Part shown: positions 1 through 11,600 of the stretch, piece after piece | Numbering within the stretch: position 1 is the stretch's first letter | Layout of the letters: each line of letters starts with the position of its first letter | Assembly (NCBI RefSeq): GCF_026745355.1 | Contig: NC_079206.1 | Coordinates: 21,693,399-21,757,398, forward strand | DNA length: 64,000 nt | Origin: Beta vulgaris subsp. vulgaris | Lineage: Eukaryota > Streptophyta > Magnoliopsida > Caryophyllales > Amaranthaceae | Direction: 5' to 3' | Notes under the pieces: model-generated | Told to the model about the DNA's origin: nothing | Databases searched by the model: none | The model's input: the letters and a program-made list of their open reading frames with translations, nothing else | Program-made: the position numbers and the translations under genes

Positions 1-310
1 AGCATCCACTCGAGTATGCCCCGAGTAGCCTAATATTGTGGCAATATGATCCGCTTGAGCACCTCCCATATGCGTCTCTACTAAGGTGATCACATTAGGT
101 TTATGTGTTTTAACAAGTTCTTTAAGGGCAGCCATAAAAGCACGGCTTCCTGCCCCCTGCACATTCCAGACCATGCAGGTGATAGGAAGGGAATCTGGAG
201 CAATGTTAGGTGTTTTATTTTCCATAAAAACGGGTATAGAAGGTAACGAGGTCCAATAAGCATGACTTAACATCCTAATAAGACTTTGAATATCGTTGGG
301 AATCAAGATA
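1..310 (-). pseudogene. LINE ORF2 endonuclease start (partial)
   Basis: On the minus strand this stretch reads as the beginning of an endonuclease/exonuclease/phosphatase domain of LINE ORF2: TCMVWNVQGAGSRAFMAAL, then NVITLVETHMGG. It matches the plus-strand copy at 17640-17860 closely. The frame differs from that of the preceding open stretch (685-311), so ORF2 is broken. The rest of ORF2 lies outside the window. Confidence 0.75.
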
Positions 311-689
311 TTACATACAAGTTCCGGTGTTTCCTGGGTAGGAATCCACCATGTGTCCATCCTTACTTCCATGATGTGAGTCAGGGGGATCGCCTCCACC
401 AGATAGGGGTTGTCCATCACATGTGTTGCGCACAAAGTCTTCTCCGGGGGGATGAGCAGTTTGATGATGTCTGGAGGACGAGGAATCATGGTAGGGAGTG
501 ATGGATTGGTCTGGCGTGGGTTGGTGGTGGAATAAGGCATTATCGAAGGTTTTCACAGTGATGGCTTGGTTAAGGTCTTGAGTGTTAGCTGAGAATAGGC
601 TTAGAGAATTTTCTTTTCCAGAGGCTTCGTGATTCACGTTACTGGGGTTTGAAAGTGAAACACTATTAAGGTTAATTTCCTCCAAAACC

Positions 690-2225
690 TTATTTTTGGA
701 AACTCGAGAAGATTTGCTCCTTTCTTGAGTGATTTTTTTTGAATTTTGGCTTTGGTGATGAGATTTTTCCTAAATTAAATGTGATTGCCTTATTGGTAAC
801 TTTGGAAATCTTTTGTGAACAGTCTCCCAATTCCACCGTGTGAAATTGACTTACGCCTACATTTTCGTATGAAATTACTCGTCCAATACTTGCCTGAATT
901 GGTTCCTTAGAACCTGCTAACAGCTCCTGATTTTTCTCTAAATCAGTTTCGCGTGACTGTAGTTCCACGTCCGGACTTTCCAAAACCGAGAAGCGTGAGC
1001 CTTTCCCTGCATCTTCTGTACCTTTTCCGAGGACGCCGGTATTTTTCATCAGACTTGACTGTTGAGGTTGGACAGTATTTTTGTGGACAAGATCTTCAGC
1101 AGGTTTAGTAGCAGTGGTAGTAGCCTTGGTGATCATGGTAGTGCGTTTCTTAATTGGTTTCTTGACTAACATCCAAGACCCAAAATCTTCCACCTCTTAT
1201 GGTTTGTGTGATGGGCTTGATTTTGTCATAGGATTAGGATTATCCACAAAATTTTCTAGGTCCGTGTTGGGACATGGATGTTCTTGATGTTGTTTACAAT
1301 TGTCTGTAGAATGTCCCATCATACCACATTTATAACAAATGAGTTTGATACCTTCATATTGGACCTTCCAGATTTTTCCTTTGAGCCAGAACTTGGATAG
1401 AAGAGGTTTTGTAAGGTCTATCTCCACACTTATTCGTGTGAATTGACCTCGGTCTGCTTGAGCAGTTGTACGGTCCACACGAAGAACCTTCCCTATTTTT
1501 GAGCCTACCTTATGAAGGAACTGGGTATCAAAGTATTCAACCGAGAGATTTGGGATCCTTACCCAAGCTGTAAGAACTTTCAGAGGCGACTCATCAGGAA
1601 CAAAGTTTGGGACCCATTTTCTAATTGTTAGATAACAATCATCTATCATCCAGGGTCCTTGAGCTAAGACAAAATTATAGTCTTCTGTATTTGTGAATCT
1701 TGCTATGTAATATCTGCAACCAATATCAGTTAGCGCAAGCTCTCCTTTGAGACTCCATTTTCTCTTGAGCTTTCTCATGAGTCCCATATAACCCACTTTA
1801 CCATCAAACATTTTGATGATCAGTGAATTGCGCCAGGGTTTTCTCATTCTTCGTTTTTCGTCTTTAGATAGCAGGATAACTGGGCAGCGTTCATCTTCCA
1901 TCATATCTTCCGGTGCCAAATCATCATCAGAGACATCATCATCATCCATCAAATAATTATCTTGTGTGGGACTTAATCCGTTTGTTCTTGCTCCATTGAG
2001 CATGTCTCTGAATGAAGGTGGTGTGTTTGCTAAATTATTTGTAGCTTGCACAGTAGGAGGAATCTGGATTGAATTCATAGGAGGAATGGGTGTTTGGGTT
2101 GAATTTTCAGAAGTGGCTTGATTATTAAAAATTAGGTGAGTGATTTTACGCTTGGGTTTCTTTGTAGATCTTGCAAGTAAATCTACTTCTTGTTGCGAGG
2201 TGGTATTCGCGAGAGAGTTTTTCAT
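690..2225 (-). pseudogene. LINE ORF1 protein, DUF4283 plus zinc knuckle, one in-frame stop
   Basis: This encodes the RNA-binding ORF1 protein of a plant L1 element, which coats the element RNA. The first 342 codons (2225 to 1197) are open. Residues about 120-290 match the DUF4283 type, with KWSLKGELALTDIG and a WVRIPNLSVEYF motif. A CX2CX4HX4C zinc knuckle (CYKCGMMGHSTDNC) sits at residues 297-310. A single in-frame stop at 1194-1196 is followed by 167 more open codons in the same frame, starting with the FGSWMLV motif commonly seen near the end of plant LINE ORF1. The frame then breaks at about 687. The stop could be a mutation or a natural end; the conserved motif after it favours mutation. 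Confidence 0.8.
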
Positions 2226-2290
2226 AGAGAGAGAAACGCTATAATACGTAGATCCAGAATTTTAGACTTTTACCAAACCTCCATTACTTG

Positions 2291-3039
2291 ATTTAAAACA
2301 AAGAATTAATGGCAAATTAATTTTTGGTAAATTCTTTTCACCTAAACTTATATGAACATTTATTAAATTTGCTTGTAATTAATCAACCTTCTTTTCATCT
2401 TTTTTTACAACTAACTGAACCTAGTCAATCCTATTTAAACTTAATATGGTTACATATTTACATGCATTTTTTTAAGGTGAAAAGAGTTAAAGAGCACACT
2501 TAATAAATTTTAACTAGTTATTAGGTCCGAGCTATGTCCCGGGTAAGAAAAAAATTTCGTTAATTAATATATTACTTTATGATAATAATACTAAATACAA
2601 GTAAGTCTAGTGGTTAAAACTTTAGTATATGTATTTGAGGTCTTGGGATCAAACCCTATACTATGCACTTTCTTAATTTTTTTATTGTACATGGATTACA
2701 TGAACTAAAACACCTTAGGGAGAGCGTCACGTGGCACAGTCACATCTTCATTTGTTAGAAAATGAAAAGTGTAATAAAAGAATAATAGGCAATGATAAAC
2801 TACTTTCATGCTTTACGTCCTCCGTTACAAACTATTTTAAGAATATGGCAAAAAGATGAATTACAGAACCCTAAAAGTAAAGAAAGTGAGAGGCAAGCAA
2901 TGTAATTAATCTAAACAAGACTGAATCAAGAAAAGGATTGTATACCAAAAGTATACTCATTTATACCAACCTAACTTTAATTTGTGTTACAAATCTTCAA
3001 AAGAATAAACTAAATAGAAAAAGAAAAGTCCTGTATAAT
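2291..3039. other. intergenic, AT-rich, one degenerate SINE
   Basis: No open frame or gene motif is supported here apart from the SINE-like stretch listed at 2596-2700. The part next to 3040 is probably the 3' untranslated region of the NHL gene. Confidence 0.4.
2596..2700 (+). mobile_element. degenerate tRNA-derived SINE-like sequence
   Basis: A box A-like GTCTAGTGGTTAA (about 2606) is followed some 38 bases later by a box B-like GGGATCAAACCC (about 2644), the spacing of an internal RNA polymerase III promoter. The same layout is clearer in the SINE at 13.5 kb. No poly(A) tail or target duplication was found, so this may be an old or chance match. Confidence 0.4.
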
Positions 3040-3642
3040 TTATTTAGACTTTGAGGTACAATGAGAATCAATACTATTCCCATCTACCTGAAATGTGAGC
3101 TCACAATTCAATCTCAACCAGAATTTAACAGACTTCAATGGCCCAACTCTCCACCTTGTTCTTGTATGCCCAATTAAATCAAATGCAATTCTATTCTGCT
3201 TATAAGAACGATCCACAATAGCACTATGATCAGGGTCCAACGGTATAGAATACGATTTAACATCATAGTTAAAATATGCTGAACCATTCTTGTCAACTTC
3301 AAAGGGATTATTTTGCAATCTGGCAATCTTCAAACCATGAAAACTAAGGTAATAACCGAAATCTGAAAAGCTAGCATGAGCCTGAACATTATCATTTTCT
3401 GCCTTAAAAACAATGTTAATCTCAGTATTAAGAACACCACCTTGAGTGTACTGAAAATTATCAAGGCGAGCATAAGTAACGCTTACAAAGGGTATTTTGG
3501 GTCGAATAGCGAGGTACCCTATGAAGATAACCATGCCAGTTATAATGACTATAACCGTGCATATTGTGCAGATGATTGCTGCGCACCATATCAATGGGTG
3601 GGTGCGGCGTTGCGATCCGATTATAGGCCTTGGCATTGACAA
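3040..3642 (-). CDS. NDR1/HIN1-like (NHL) protein, LEA_2 domain
   Basis: This is an intact, intronless 200-residue gene. The family are membrane-anchored proteins of the plasma membrane, several linked to pathogen and senescence responses; the molecular role of most members is unknown. The protein has a short cytosolic N-terminus (residues 1-16, basic QRRTH), one strongly hydrophobic segment at about residues 17-46, then a beta-rich LEA_2-type domain (about 60-190) with VTYARLDNFQYTQ near its start and FNYDVKSYSIPLD in the middle. Length and layout fit NHL family members of 180-260 residues. The start is the first ATG of the frame, followed by the basic stretch and then the membrane segment. 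Codon usage is unbroken, which suggests a living gene. The exact NHL number cannot be told from sequence alone. Confidence 0.88.
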   Translation of the reverse strand: MSMPRPIIGSQRRTHPLIWCAAIICTICTVIVIITGMVIFIGYLAIRPKIPFVSVTYARLDNFQYTQGGVLNTEINIVFKAENDNVQAHASFSDFGYYLSFHGLKIARLQNNPFEVDKNGSAYFNYDVKSYSIPLDPDHSAIVDRSYKQNRIAFDLIGHTRTRWRVGPLKSVKFWLRLNCELTFQVDGNSIDSHCTSKSK

Positions 3643-4520
3643 AGAGGAGTAGAGGTGGAAAGGAATTTTAATTTGATAACGTTCGGCATTAAGCTAGCCA
3701 ACGTTTCAATACAATTTATTTGTGCTACTTTTGTAGGGTTTTGTGCCGGAATGTTGTTTGCATTTTACGGATGGAAGGAAAGATATGGAGGGAGGTGAGA
3801 GAGGAGAAGAAGTTTTAAGGTTCCTGCTCTTAATTGGCAGGGAAGGTTTTGGTATCTTCTTTTCCTCAAGGTAAAGTTTGTGTAATAAGGGAAGGTGGGA
3901 ATTTTTCAGATTACTTTTGAATTTTATATGTTGGATCGTAGGAATCTATATTATGGTATGTTAATGTTGTATTTATCGTACATATGGGGAATAAATAGGT
4001 TGCCATACTCTGTTTTGAAGTTTTAGCAGATAATCTTGATTCTTGACCGTTATCAAGCGCCAAAATAACGACCGCAGAATCTTCAATTCCGACGCTTTCT
4101 TTCGAACAGATTAATCTGAGCTTCTTCGTAAAGTAAGTGTCTCATATTCTTCTATTTTTAGTGTTATTGTTGTCCATTTAGTTAATCTCTTGGCTTATTA
4201 TCTTACTTTTTTTGGTCCATGTTATTATTCACTAATAAATTACAAAGGATTAGAGCAATGGATTTATGGGATCTTATATTGTGAGTACTATTTTTGAAAT
4301 GGAAATTTGTGAGTAATTGGAGCTGACGGGAATATTACTTTGGGTTAGTGCTCGATACCATGAGCTTATAACGTAAATCTCTATTCCACAATAAGTGAAA
4401 TACTTTTTTTATTTGCCATATTCACAATAAGTGAAATCAAACTCTAAATAGTAAAAAAAAAAATCACTTTTATTACAAATATGCCACCGAAAAGTAAAAG
4501 GGGACCACAACTTATTTGTT
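3643..4520. other. NHL promoter side and intergenic DNA
   Basis: This is the upstream region of the minus-strand NHL gene (bases just above 3642) and further intergenic DNA. Two nearby copies of ACAATAAGTGAAAT (about 4390 and 4422), with an inverted match near 6520, look like remains of a Stowaway-type MITE that can no longer be bounded. No coding motif was seen. Confidence 0.35.
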
Positions 4521-5520
4521 TCATCACTAAACCTAGCGAAACCCTAGCGAAAACTCCTCAACGCCTCCGCCGCGTTATCTCCCCTCCCCCTATTGGCTCG
4601 TCGACAGCCTGAGCATCTCCAGCTCTATACAGGTCGTCGGCGAGCCCAATCTCTTTTCCCCCCCACAGTAGCCAGTCGATCGGTGGCATCAAAGTTTGGT
4701 TTCCGGAATCTCGAGGAACGCCACCACTCGAAATCGACCGCCACAGCACCAAAACCCATTGGCTTCTCTTTTCTGGGTGCCGGCGAATCACCACCACCAC
4801 CTGATGTTAGTAACCGCGTTCTTCTGCTACAAATCTAACAACTACTGTGAGGTTATCACTAAGCTTTACTATTTTCTTTGCTTAAATTTTACTAGGCAGT
4901 AGTTTCTCAAATTAGTTTAGGCTGTTGTTGGTGCCTCTTTATCTACTAGTGGTTTTATTGTTTTTGTCTTTTAGAGTTATCTCGTTATTTTAGAATTCAT
5001 GAAAAAGAAAGGATGAGTTAAAGGGGGATTTGTGCCTTTATCACTTTGACGAACTTAATTGTTCTTCATCTAATTGGGTTCAGAGGCTTGATTTTCTTAT
5101 TAATCCGTTTGGTATCTTCGAGTATGCTCGAAGTTTGAAAGCTGAGGGTAATACCTTTTACAGAAACAATGACCTTAAGTCAGCCATTGCACACTATATT
5201 CAAGCCATCAAGTTCTTGTTTTTTGCGGACATTAATAATTAGGAAGAAAAGTCTGTGTTTTTAAGTCTAATTTTATCTATCAATCTGAATTTGGCTGCGT
5301 GTTTTACCAAGGAAAAGGATTTTCTGAAAGTGGGTGAGTTATGCTCTCTTGTTTTAATGTATGACGCTACCAATGCCAAAGCTTATTTTAGGCGAGCTGT
5401 TGAGCTTTGGAACTTAGCCAACCCGACATAGGGTTACTAGATCTTGTCCAAGCCCTTAAACTCCACCCGAATAATGGAGAATTTCAACAAAAATTTAATG
5501 AAGTATCGTCCATGTTAGGC
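4521..5520 (+). pseudogene. broken TPR-protein gene copy
   Basis: A 5'-leader-like, C-rich stretch (4530-4830) is followed by a tetratricopeptide-repeat coding region. From 5117 the frame gives EYARSLKAEGNTFYRNNDLKSAI with LNLAACF downstream, then NAKAYFRRAVEL, the classical TPR helix pattern of co-chaperone and immunophilin C-termini. It is not functional: there is an in-frame TAG at 5240-5242, and a frameshift near 5410, where QPDIGLLDLVQALKLHPNN continues in another frame. Three TPR units run without introns, so a processed (reverse-transcribed) copy is likely. The parent gene cannot be named. TPR motifs are certain; the boundaries are not. Confidence 0.65.
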
Positions 5521-6472
5521 ATGTTTTCAACTTGTGTTGATATTAATGCTCAAATAGTCGGTGAGGATGAAGTCTTGAGTAAATCTTCACTCCTTGAGAA
5601 GGAGGGGAAAAGGAGAAAGGTAGGAGAAAGGAAATCCTACCAGGGTACCACCACTATCACAGTGGAAAAGAATCAAACCTTCTCAGAGAAGGTGACCATG
5701 AATGTCGTTGGAACAGATCACGACATTAAAGTTTCTACTTCAAACCTGGAGTCTACTTCATGGAAAAAAACGAAATCTATAGGGTCCCAATTTCAATTTT
5801 CAAATCGGAAAGCGCGGGATACCTATCTACATATCACCCCTTCAATGTACAGGGTGATGTCAGCGGGGAGAACCTTGCATTACCATTGCTCTTCCCAAAA
5901 TCAAATCATCAGCATCCGAACTTTAAATCCATCACAAGGGATGGATTGCAGCACGATTATAGATTACCATACACCTATGGAGATGAGACACTCCCATGTG
6001 GAAGGGTACGAGCAGAGTATACAAACTCCAATTTTTGGCCTCGATTTAGCGGCTACAAGTATGGATTCTGAAAAGTCGTCTTGCGTCTCTTTGTTACTAC
6101 CTCCACCCTCCTCCTTTTGTTCGCCGACAAAGTCTACTTCACGGGTCAACAATCAGTCTACCAGCAAGATGAAAATCTCCTCTCGTTTGCACTCCAGTAT
6201 CAAAAGCCAACATAATACGGTAAAGCGTCGAAGTATCTCTTTCTCTAACCCTTTGTTTTGCAGGATGCGCATTGGATCCAAGAGAAGTCCATCCTGCTTT
6301 ACTGAGTACGTCTGCTATCCTTGTCGAAAGAAATGTTATGCCCCCTCCCCCTGTTTTAGTAACTAATCCTGTTCAAGATGATTTTCTTATGTTTGGTTAG
6401 TATGTTCCCTAGGTTGTAATTCAATTTTTATTAAATGCAAGTTTATCTGATGTCAAAAAAAAAAAAAAAGAC
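5521..6472 (+). mobile_element. poly(A)-tailed segment of unknown origin after the TPR copy
   Basis: The open frame that picks up the TPR motif at 5407 stays open to 6366, but beyond about residue 45 it resembles nothing I recognise (Ser/Thr/Gln-rich). It shows a competing open frame at 5760-6071. The segment ends in GATGTC followed by about 15 A (6452-6467), as retroposed copies do. It may be the 3' part of the same processed transcript or a separate retroposon. No target duplication was found. Confidence 0.4.
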
Positions 6473-6780
6473 TTTCTCCCTCTATATTCCTTGATATGTG
6501 TGTATTTTTTCTATGTTTCACTTATTGTGAAACGGAGGAAGTATTATTTTTTTTTTACTTGAATAGAGGAAAAGAATATTTCACTTGGACACTTGCCATT
6601 TTACCTTAATGAATTATTATCTCTTGTAATGACTAATGAGATATTGTTCATGTGAGAATTTATTTACCCTCGTAGGATTTAGGAATGAGTCCGTCCAACT
6701 TTTGTATTTCATTATACCTTAAAACATGATTTTCTTTTGAGAGTGTTGAGTTCCAATTATCATATTTGATAAGCAGTGAG
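6473..6780. other. intergenic DNA with a MITE end relic
   Basis: No coding motif. Bases 6516-6543 contain an inverted repeat reading TTTCACTTATTGTGAAAC before GGAGGAAGTA, the look of a Stowaway MITE right end; its partner is not clear. Confidence 0.3.
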
Positions 6781-6830
6781 TTTGGAGGATATTACGAAGA
6801 GAATTTTGGACCCTTAACTAAACTCAACCA
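6781..6830 (+). mobile_element. 5' end piece of host LINE (family B, copy 2)
   Basis: These bases resemble the 50-60 bases upstream of ORF1 in the first LINE copy (read on the minus strand at 2226-2290): GGAGG, then a purine stretch, then AATTTTGGACCC against AATTCTGGATC. Together with 13146-13302 this restores an ORF1 start once LINE A is taken out, so LINE A appears to have landed at the front of an older family-B LINE. Confidence 0.45.
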
Positions 6831-6845
6831 ACTCAAAGCCGAGAG

Positions 6846-8684
6846 ATGAGAGAGAAAATTGTAGAGAGAGACAAACCCTTAACTCCTCCACCCAAAAGCC
6901 CCCCCCCCCCTTCTAAAACCGCCCTCACGACATCTTACAACCTCCACCAGCGTCATAGTTCCGCTCCGCCGCCAGGTAGGGTCAACAAGAGTGCTTTGAG
7001 TCCATCCAAGGTTGTTGATGATGATCATCCCTTGAGTCTTTCTTTTCGGGTTGCCGTATCACCTGAGTCTTCCAGCTTCAAGGATAAGCCCGAATCCTTC
7101 CCCATTTCGAGCCAAGATAGGGGTGGCCCTCTAGCCATCCAAAAGGATCATGTCATTGTTCCTATTTCTGATGAAGATTACTCGGCTCTGAGTAAGCCAT
7201 GGAACATGGCCATAATATGTAAGGTAGTTAGGAAATCCTTCTCAAGAGAATTTTTGAAGATTCAACTGGTTAAATTATGGTCCTTGCCGGAGAACATTGA
7301 TCTTATCGCAGTTGGGAGAGGGTTTTACGTGGTTGTTTGCCCATCTTACCAAAAAAGAGCTTCCATCCTTGCCGATGGTCGATGGGTCATCCAAGGAGCG
7401 CACATTTGGGTGCAATGTTGGGAACCGGGGTTTCGGCCGTCACAAGCAAAATGTAGCAAGGGTGTAGTGTGGGTTAATCTACCAGAACTACCCTTGAAAT
7501 TTTATAAACAAGAAATTTTAGTAAAACTGGGTCGCACCATGGGAGAGGTGGTGAAGATTGACGCGAGAACGTTAGAGGGAGGGAATAAGAGATTTGCAAG
7601 ACTCTGTCTTCTAATGGAAGGAGCTATAAAACCTCCTTCAGGTGCTTGGCTCGGGAAATCCTTTCAACCTCTTGAGTTCATGGAGGGCCAGTGGTTTTGT
7701 GAGAGCTGCAACGTTAGTGGTCATTCGGGAAACTCATGCCGGAATAATAGAGCTCCGGAGGTCGCGAAGGGGGGGAAACTCCCTGAAAATCCCGAAGCCA
7801 CGTGGGTGCCATCTGGGTACAAGAAAAAAGTCAACACAAAGGAGATGATAACTGAAAGAGGAAAGTCAAAAATAAGAGGGAAATCCCACAATTCTAGGTG
7901 GACCCCTAAAAAGACGAAAGAAAAAGAAACAGGAGAGAGAGTCGAAGAAATAGAAGGCGGCGTGGGTCAGAGAGAAATGTCTCATCCTAGGAAACATGTC
8001 GCTGCAGAGGTAAACAATGATGAAAATCCCTTCACTCTCCTTCAAAATCTTTCGGAAGATTTTATGGGAAATACCATACCCCCTCTGCTGCCGAAACGTG
8101 GCGTTCAGGGTACTGCTACCCTGCTACCCAGAAATCCCGACGGTTCCTCGTCAAGCGTGTGTTTGAGTCAGTCACCAAAAAACAGCTCAAAACAGAGTGA
8201 AACCCAAACCCATCCAAATCCTAAACCACAAAAAATATCAAACACTAGCCCAGCTGAAAAAAATTATGAACTTTCCCATGGAGATCGAAGTATCCTCCCC
8301 ACCACCTCTATCACCATCCTTAAGCCCACCCTCTCCAGAATCACCCCCTCGAGTCCACCACATAAAGCCGATAGCCCCAATAAGATTTTTTACCCCAGCC
8401 CTCCCCCTCAAACCGGAAACTTCTCTACTATTCGTGGATTACATGCTAGCGGAGGATCACGGGGAAATAATCGAAATATCATTGTTCGAAGTGAAACAAA
8501 TGATCCTCGACCCCAAGAATGCGGACCCACGGTTCAAGGGGCTGTTAATGTACATCTCAGGTGTGGGGTTCTTTCCCGCTCACCTTCCCCAAATTCAAAA
8601 TACAAACCATCTTCCCCCTATGGTTCAGATATTCCTAAAGTGGCTAATGAGGAGAGAGGACGGAGCCGACAACGAAGAACGTGA
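6846..8684 (+). CDS. LINE A ORF1 protein (DUF4283, CCHC knuckle)
   Basis: An intact 612-residue ORF1 starting 16 bases inside the element. The N-terminus is Pro/Ser-rich (residues 1-95). The DUF4283-type region covers about 95-260, with YSALSKPWNMAIICKVV, then ADGRWVIQGAHIWVQCWEPG. A CX2CX4HX4C knuckle (CESCNVSGHSGNSC) begins at residue 285. The C-terminal half is Lys/Ser/Pro-rich and of low complexity, as is usual for these proteins. The family role is binding element RNA in the ribonucleoprotein. The frame overlaps another long open frame from 8197, but the endonuclease motif of ORF2 only starts at 9037, so the overlap is probably not meaningful. Confidence 0.82.
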   Translation: MREKIVERDKPLTPPPKSPPPPSKTALTTSYNLHQRHSSAPPPGRVNKSALSPSKVVDDDHPLSLSFRVAVSPESSSFKDKPESFPISSQDRGGPLAIQKDHVIVPISDEDYSALSKPWNMAIICKVVRKSFSREFLKIQLVKLWSLPENIDLIAVGRGFYVVVCPSYQKRASILADGRWVIQGAHIWVQCWEPGFRPSQAKCSKGVVWVNLPELPLKFYKQEILVKLGRTMGEVVKIDARTLEGGNKRFARLCLLMEGAIKPPSGAWLGKSFQPLEFMEGQWFCESCNVSGHSGNSCRNNRAPEVAKGGKLPENPEATWVPSGYKKKVNTKEMITERGKSKIRGKSHNSRWTPKKTKEKETGERVEEIEGGVGQREMSHPRKHVAAEVNNDENPFTLLQNLSEDFMGNTIPPLLPKRGVQGTATLLPRNPDGSSSSVCLSQSPKNSSKQSETQTHPNPKPQKISNTSPAEKNYELSHGDRSILPTTSITILKPTLSRITPSSPPHKADSPNKIFYPSPPPQTGNFSTIRGLHASGGSRGNNRNIIVRSETNDPRPQECGPTVQGAVNVHLRCGVLSRSPSPNSKYKPSSPYGSDIPKVANEERGRSRQRRT

Positions 8685-11600
8685 TCTTCTTCACAACTTC
8701 GGGCCGTGGTTGGACCCCCGAAGTCTACTGCCTCACCATCGCCAAAAAGCAAAACTAAGGTTAGAACCGATTGTATTCAAGGCATTGAGCAATACCAACG
8801 CTCTCCTTCTTGCGAACCTTCTTCCCATGCTAAAACAGATGATAATAATGGCAAATTGGGACGAGGTCACAGAAGGAAATGGCCTGCGGGAAGACGAGGT
8901 CACTCTAAAACCGATGAGGAACATGTGGCTATGCCCCAAGACGGGCGAACCGGTCTTGCCGTGGGTGGAAACCGAGAGTGCGGTAGTGAAGTCACTCAAA
9001 GACAAACCCCACCGTCCCTTTGATATGTCCATAATCATGTGGAATGCAAGGGGGATAAGTCGCCCCTCCTTTAAACCAAATGTGCGACACTTGATTATGA
9101 ATCATGAACCTGACATCCTCATATTGGTTGAAACGCAAGTTCCGAGAGTTTCTACGGGATGCTTGGTTAATGACTTGGGATTTGACTCATCACATCTTGT
9201 TGAACCTACTGGTAGAGCGGGGGGGATTCTCCTTCTGTGGAAGTCGAATAAAATCAATATCCACATACTTGGGGAGAATCGTCAAGGAATATACGCGCTG
9301 GTGGAGGTATGTTCTTCTCAAACTTCCTTTATTATTACGGCCGTATATGCGAGCCCTCATCATGATATGCGTGTGAATTTATGGGATGATTTGTGTAAAT
9401 TTTCTGAAAATTTAAATCATCCATGGTTAGTTATAGGGGACTTTAATGAAGTTACTTGTCAAAATGAAAAATTTGGGGGTAGAAGGATTAATTACAGAAT
9501 GGTCAATATGTATGTGAAAGCCATGAATTATTGCAAGTTAATTGACTTGGGGTATAATGGGTCTAAATTTACTTGGACTAATAAGCGCCGAAATAACCCA
9601 ATTCTCGAACGTTTAGACCGGGGGTGGGGTAACGGGGCTTGGTGTTCGAAGTTCCCGAATGCAAGTTTGTGGCATCTCCCGCGGGTTACTTCCGACCATT
9701 GTCCTCTGCTATTAAAGCTTGATAACCCGACCCCTAGGCATGGCCCTAAGCCCTATAGATTCGAACCCATGTGGTTTAGAGATCCATCCTTTGACCAAAC
9801 TGTGGATAGAGTGTGGGAAAGAGAAAATACCAATGCGCAAGGAAGGTTAGAAAATGTGAAGGACTCTCTAATTGAGTGGAATAAGGAAGTTTTTGGGAAC
9901 ATATATCTAAGAAAGAAAAGGGCATTTAGAAGACTTGAGGGCACTCAAATAACGTTACACTTAAACCCAACCTCACCTTTCCTACAAAATCTCGAGGAGC
10001 ACTTAGAGAAGGAAGTTAAGGAAATTTTAGATCAAGAAGAGTGGCTATGGATTATGAAATGTAGGGTGGATTGGATAACGGAAGGGGAGAGAAATACAAC
10101 CTTTTTTCATCGAAGTGTCATAATAAAGCGTAGCTCCAACCACATTCTTACCCTTAGAAATGACGTGGGGGAAAATTTGATCAGACCGGAGGAGATTAGG
10201 AATCACCTTAGGAGTGCCTTCCTGAACCTTTACACTACTGATCACTTAGTGAGCCAGAATGAGATGCATTTTCAGTATGGAGACCTTAGCATTACCCAAA
10301 AGCCTAGTCTTGAGGAAATTAAACTAGCTCTCTTCTCAATGAAACCCCTTAAAGCCCCGGAGCCTGATTGCTTCCATCCTGTATTCTTTCAGAAAAAGTG
10401 GGAGGTTGTGGGCCCCAGGGTGTCTCATGAAATTCAAAGTTGGTTTGTAAGCGGGAAGATTCCGGATCAACTTTGCCAAGCTCTAATCTGTCTCATCCCC
10501 AAACAACCATGCCCGGAAATTGTAAAACACCTGAGACCTATAAGCCTCTACAGCACTCTTTACAAGCTGGTCACCAAAATTATCGTCAATAGGTTAAAGC
10601 CTGTCATCCCCCAGTGGATTCCCCGAACCAAACAGCTTTATGAAGGGTAGGGGGCCTGAAATTAAGATAGTGGTGGCTTCTGAAATTCTTCATTCTCTTC
10701 ACAAAAAGAAAGGAAAATGGGGTTGGTTCGCCCTAAAAATTCACCTTGAGAAAGCTTATGATCGCATGGAGTGGAGTTTTGTTAAAAAATGCCTGCAAAT
10801 GCATAACCTTTATCCTGCTTCAGTGAACCTAATCATGAATTGCATTTCCAAGGCTTCGTCCTCTGTGCTTGTTAATGGCCAAAAGACTGAGTCATTTGCT
10901 CACTCCAGGGGCCTTAGACAAGGAGACCCTATGTCGCCTTACTTGTTTAATATCTGCCTTGAATACCTGACAAGTCTTATCAATCAGGCCACTAAGTCTA
11001 AGACCTGGACCCCCTTTTGGGTGGGTAGGAAGAGAGTCTCGATATCTCATCTAATGTTCGCAGATGACCTTCTGTTATTTGGGAGGGTGGATGAGTCAAC
11101 TGCGGGGGCGGTCCGCGAGGTTCTCCAGATTTTTAGTGCGGAGTCAGGCCAAAAAATCAATGAGGATAAAAGCAAACTAATCTTCTCCCCCAATACACCT
11201 AGGGTTCTCCAGGACCTTTTCCAGGAAACAATTAAGGTCAAGAGCTCTGAAAATTTAGAACTATACCTAGGCCTTCCTCTGTCCCATAAAGGACCAAAGA
11301 AAAGAGATGTAGAATTTGTGGTTGATAAAGTTAGGAAAAGACTAGCATCATGGAAAACGAATTTCTTGTCAAGAGCGGGTAGGTTAGTTCTTATCTCCTC
11401 AACCTTGAATACTATCCCCAGTTACTACATGCAAGCTAACTTTTTCCCTGTAGCTACCCTGGTCGAACTTGACAAAATCTGTAATAACTTCTTATGGGGT
11501 GAGACTGATCTGAGGGGAGAAATCGCATGCATTTGGTCTCTAAAGACAACACCTTTCTACCCAAGAAGCTCGGGGGCCTAGGAATTAGGAATCACCGAAC

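Larger units (their letters stand above)
1..2290 (-). mobile_element. 5' part of an L1-type LINE (family B, copy 1)
   Basis: This is the first part of a non-LTR retrotransposon on the minus strand; it runs out of the window at base 1. Reading from about 2225 downward there is ORF1 (DUF4283-like region, CCHC knuckle), a linker, then the start of ORF2 with an endonuclease motif CMVWNVQGAG at about 180-150. Stops and frameshifts interrupt it, so it is a dead copy. A second copy of the same family lies on the plus strand between about 6.8 and 32 kb and shares long stretches of ORF1. The 5' end is placed near 2290 only because similarity to the other copy fades there. No target duplication can be seen, since the other end is missing. 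Confidence 0.85.

Noticed and set aside
8197..9036. Open frame upstream of the LINE A endonuclease, overlapping ORF1 by about 490 bases
   Set aside because: No conserved motif before 9037 and a Pro/Ser composition that mirrors the ORF1 frame; probably chance extension of ORF2.
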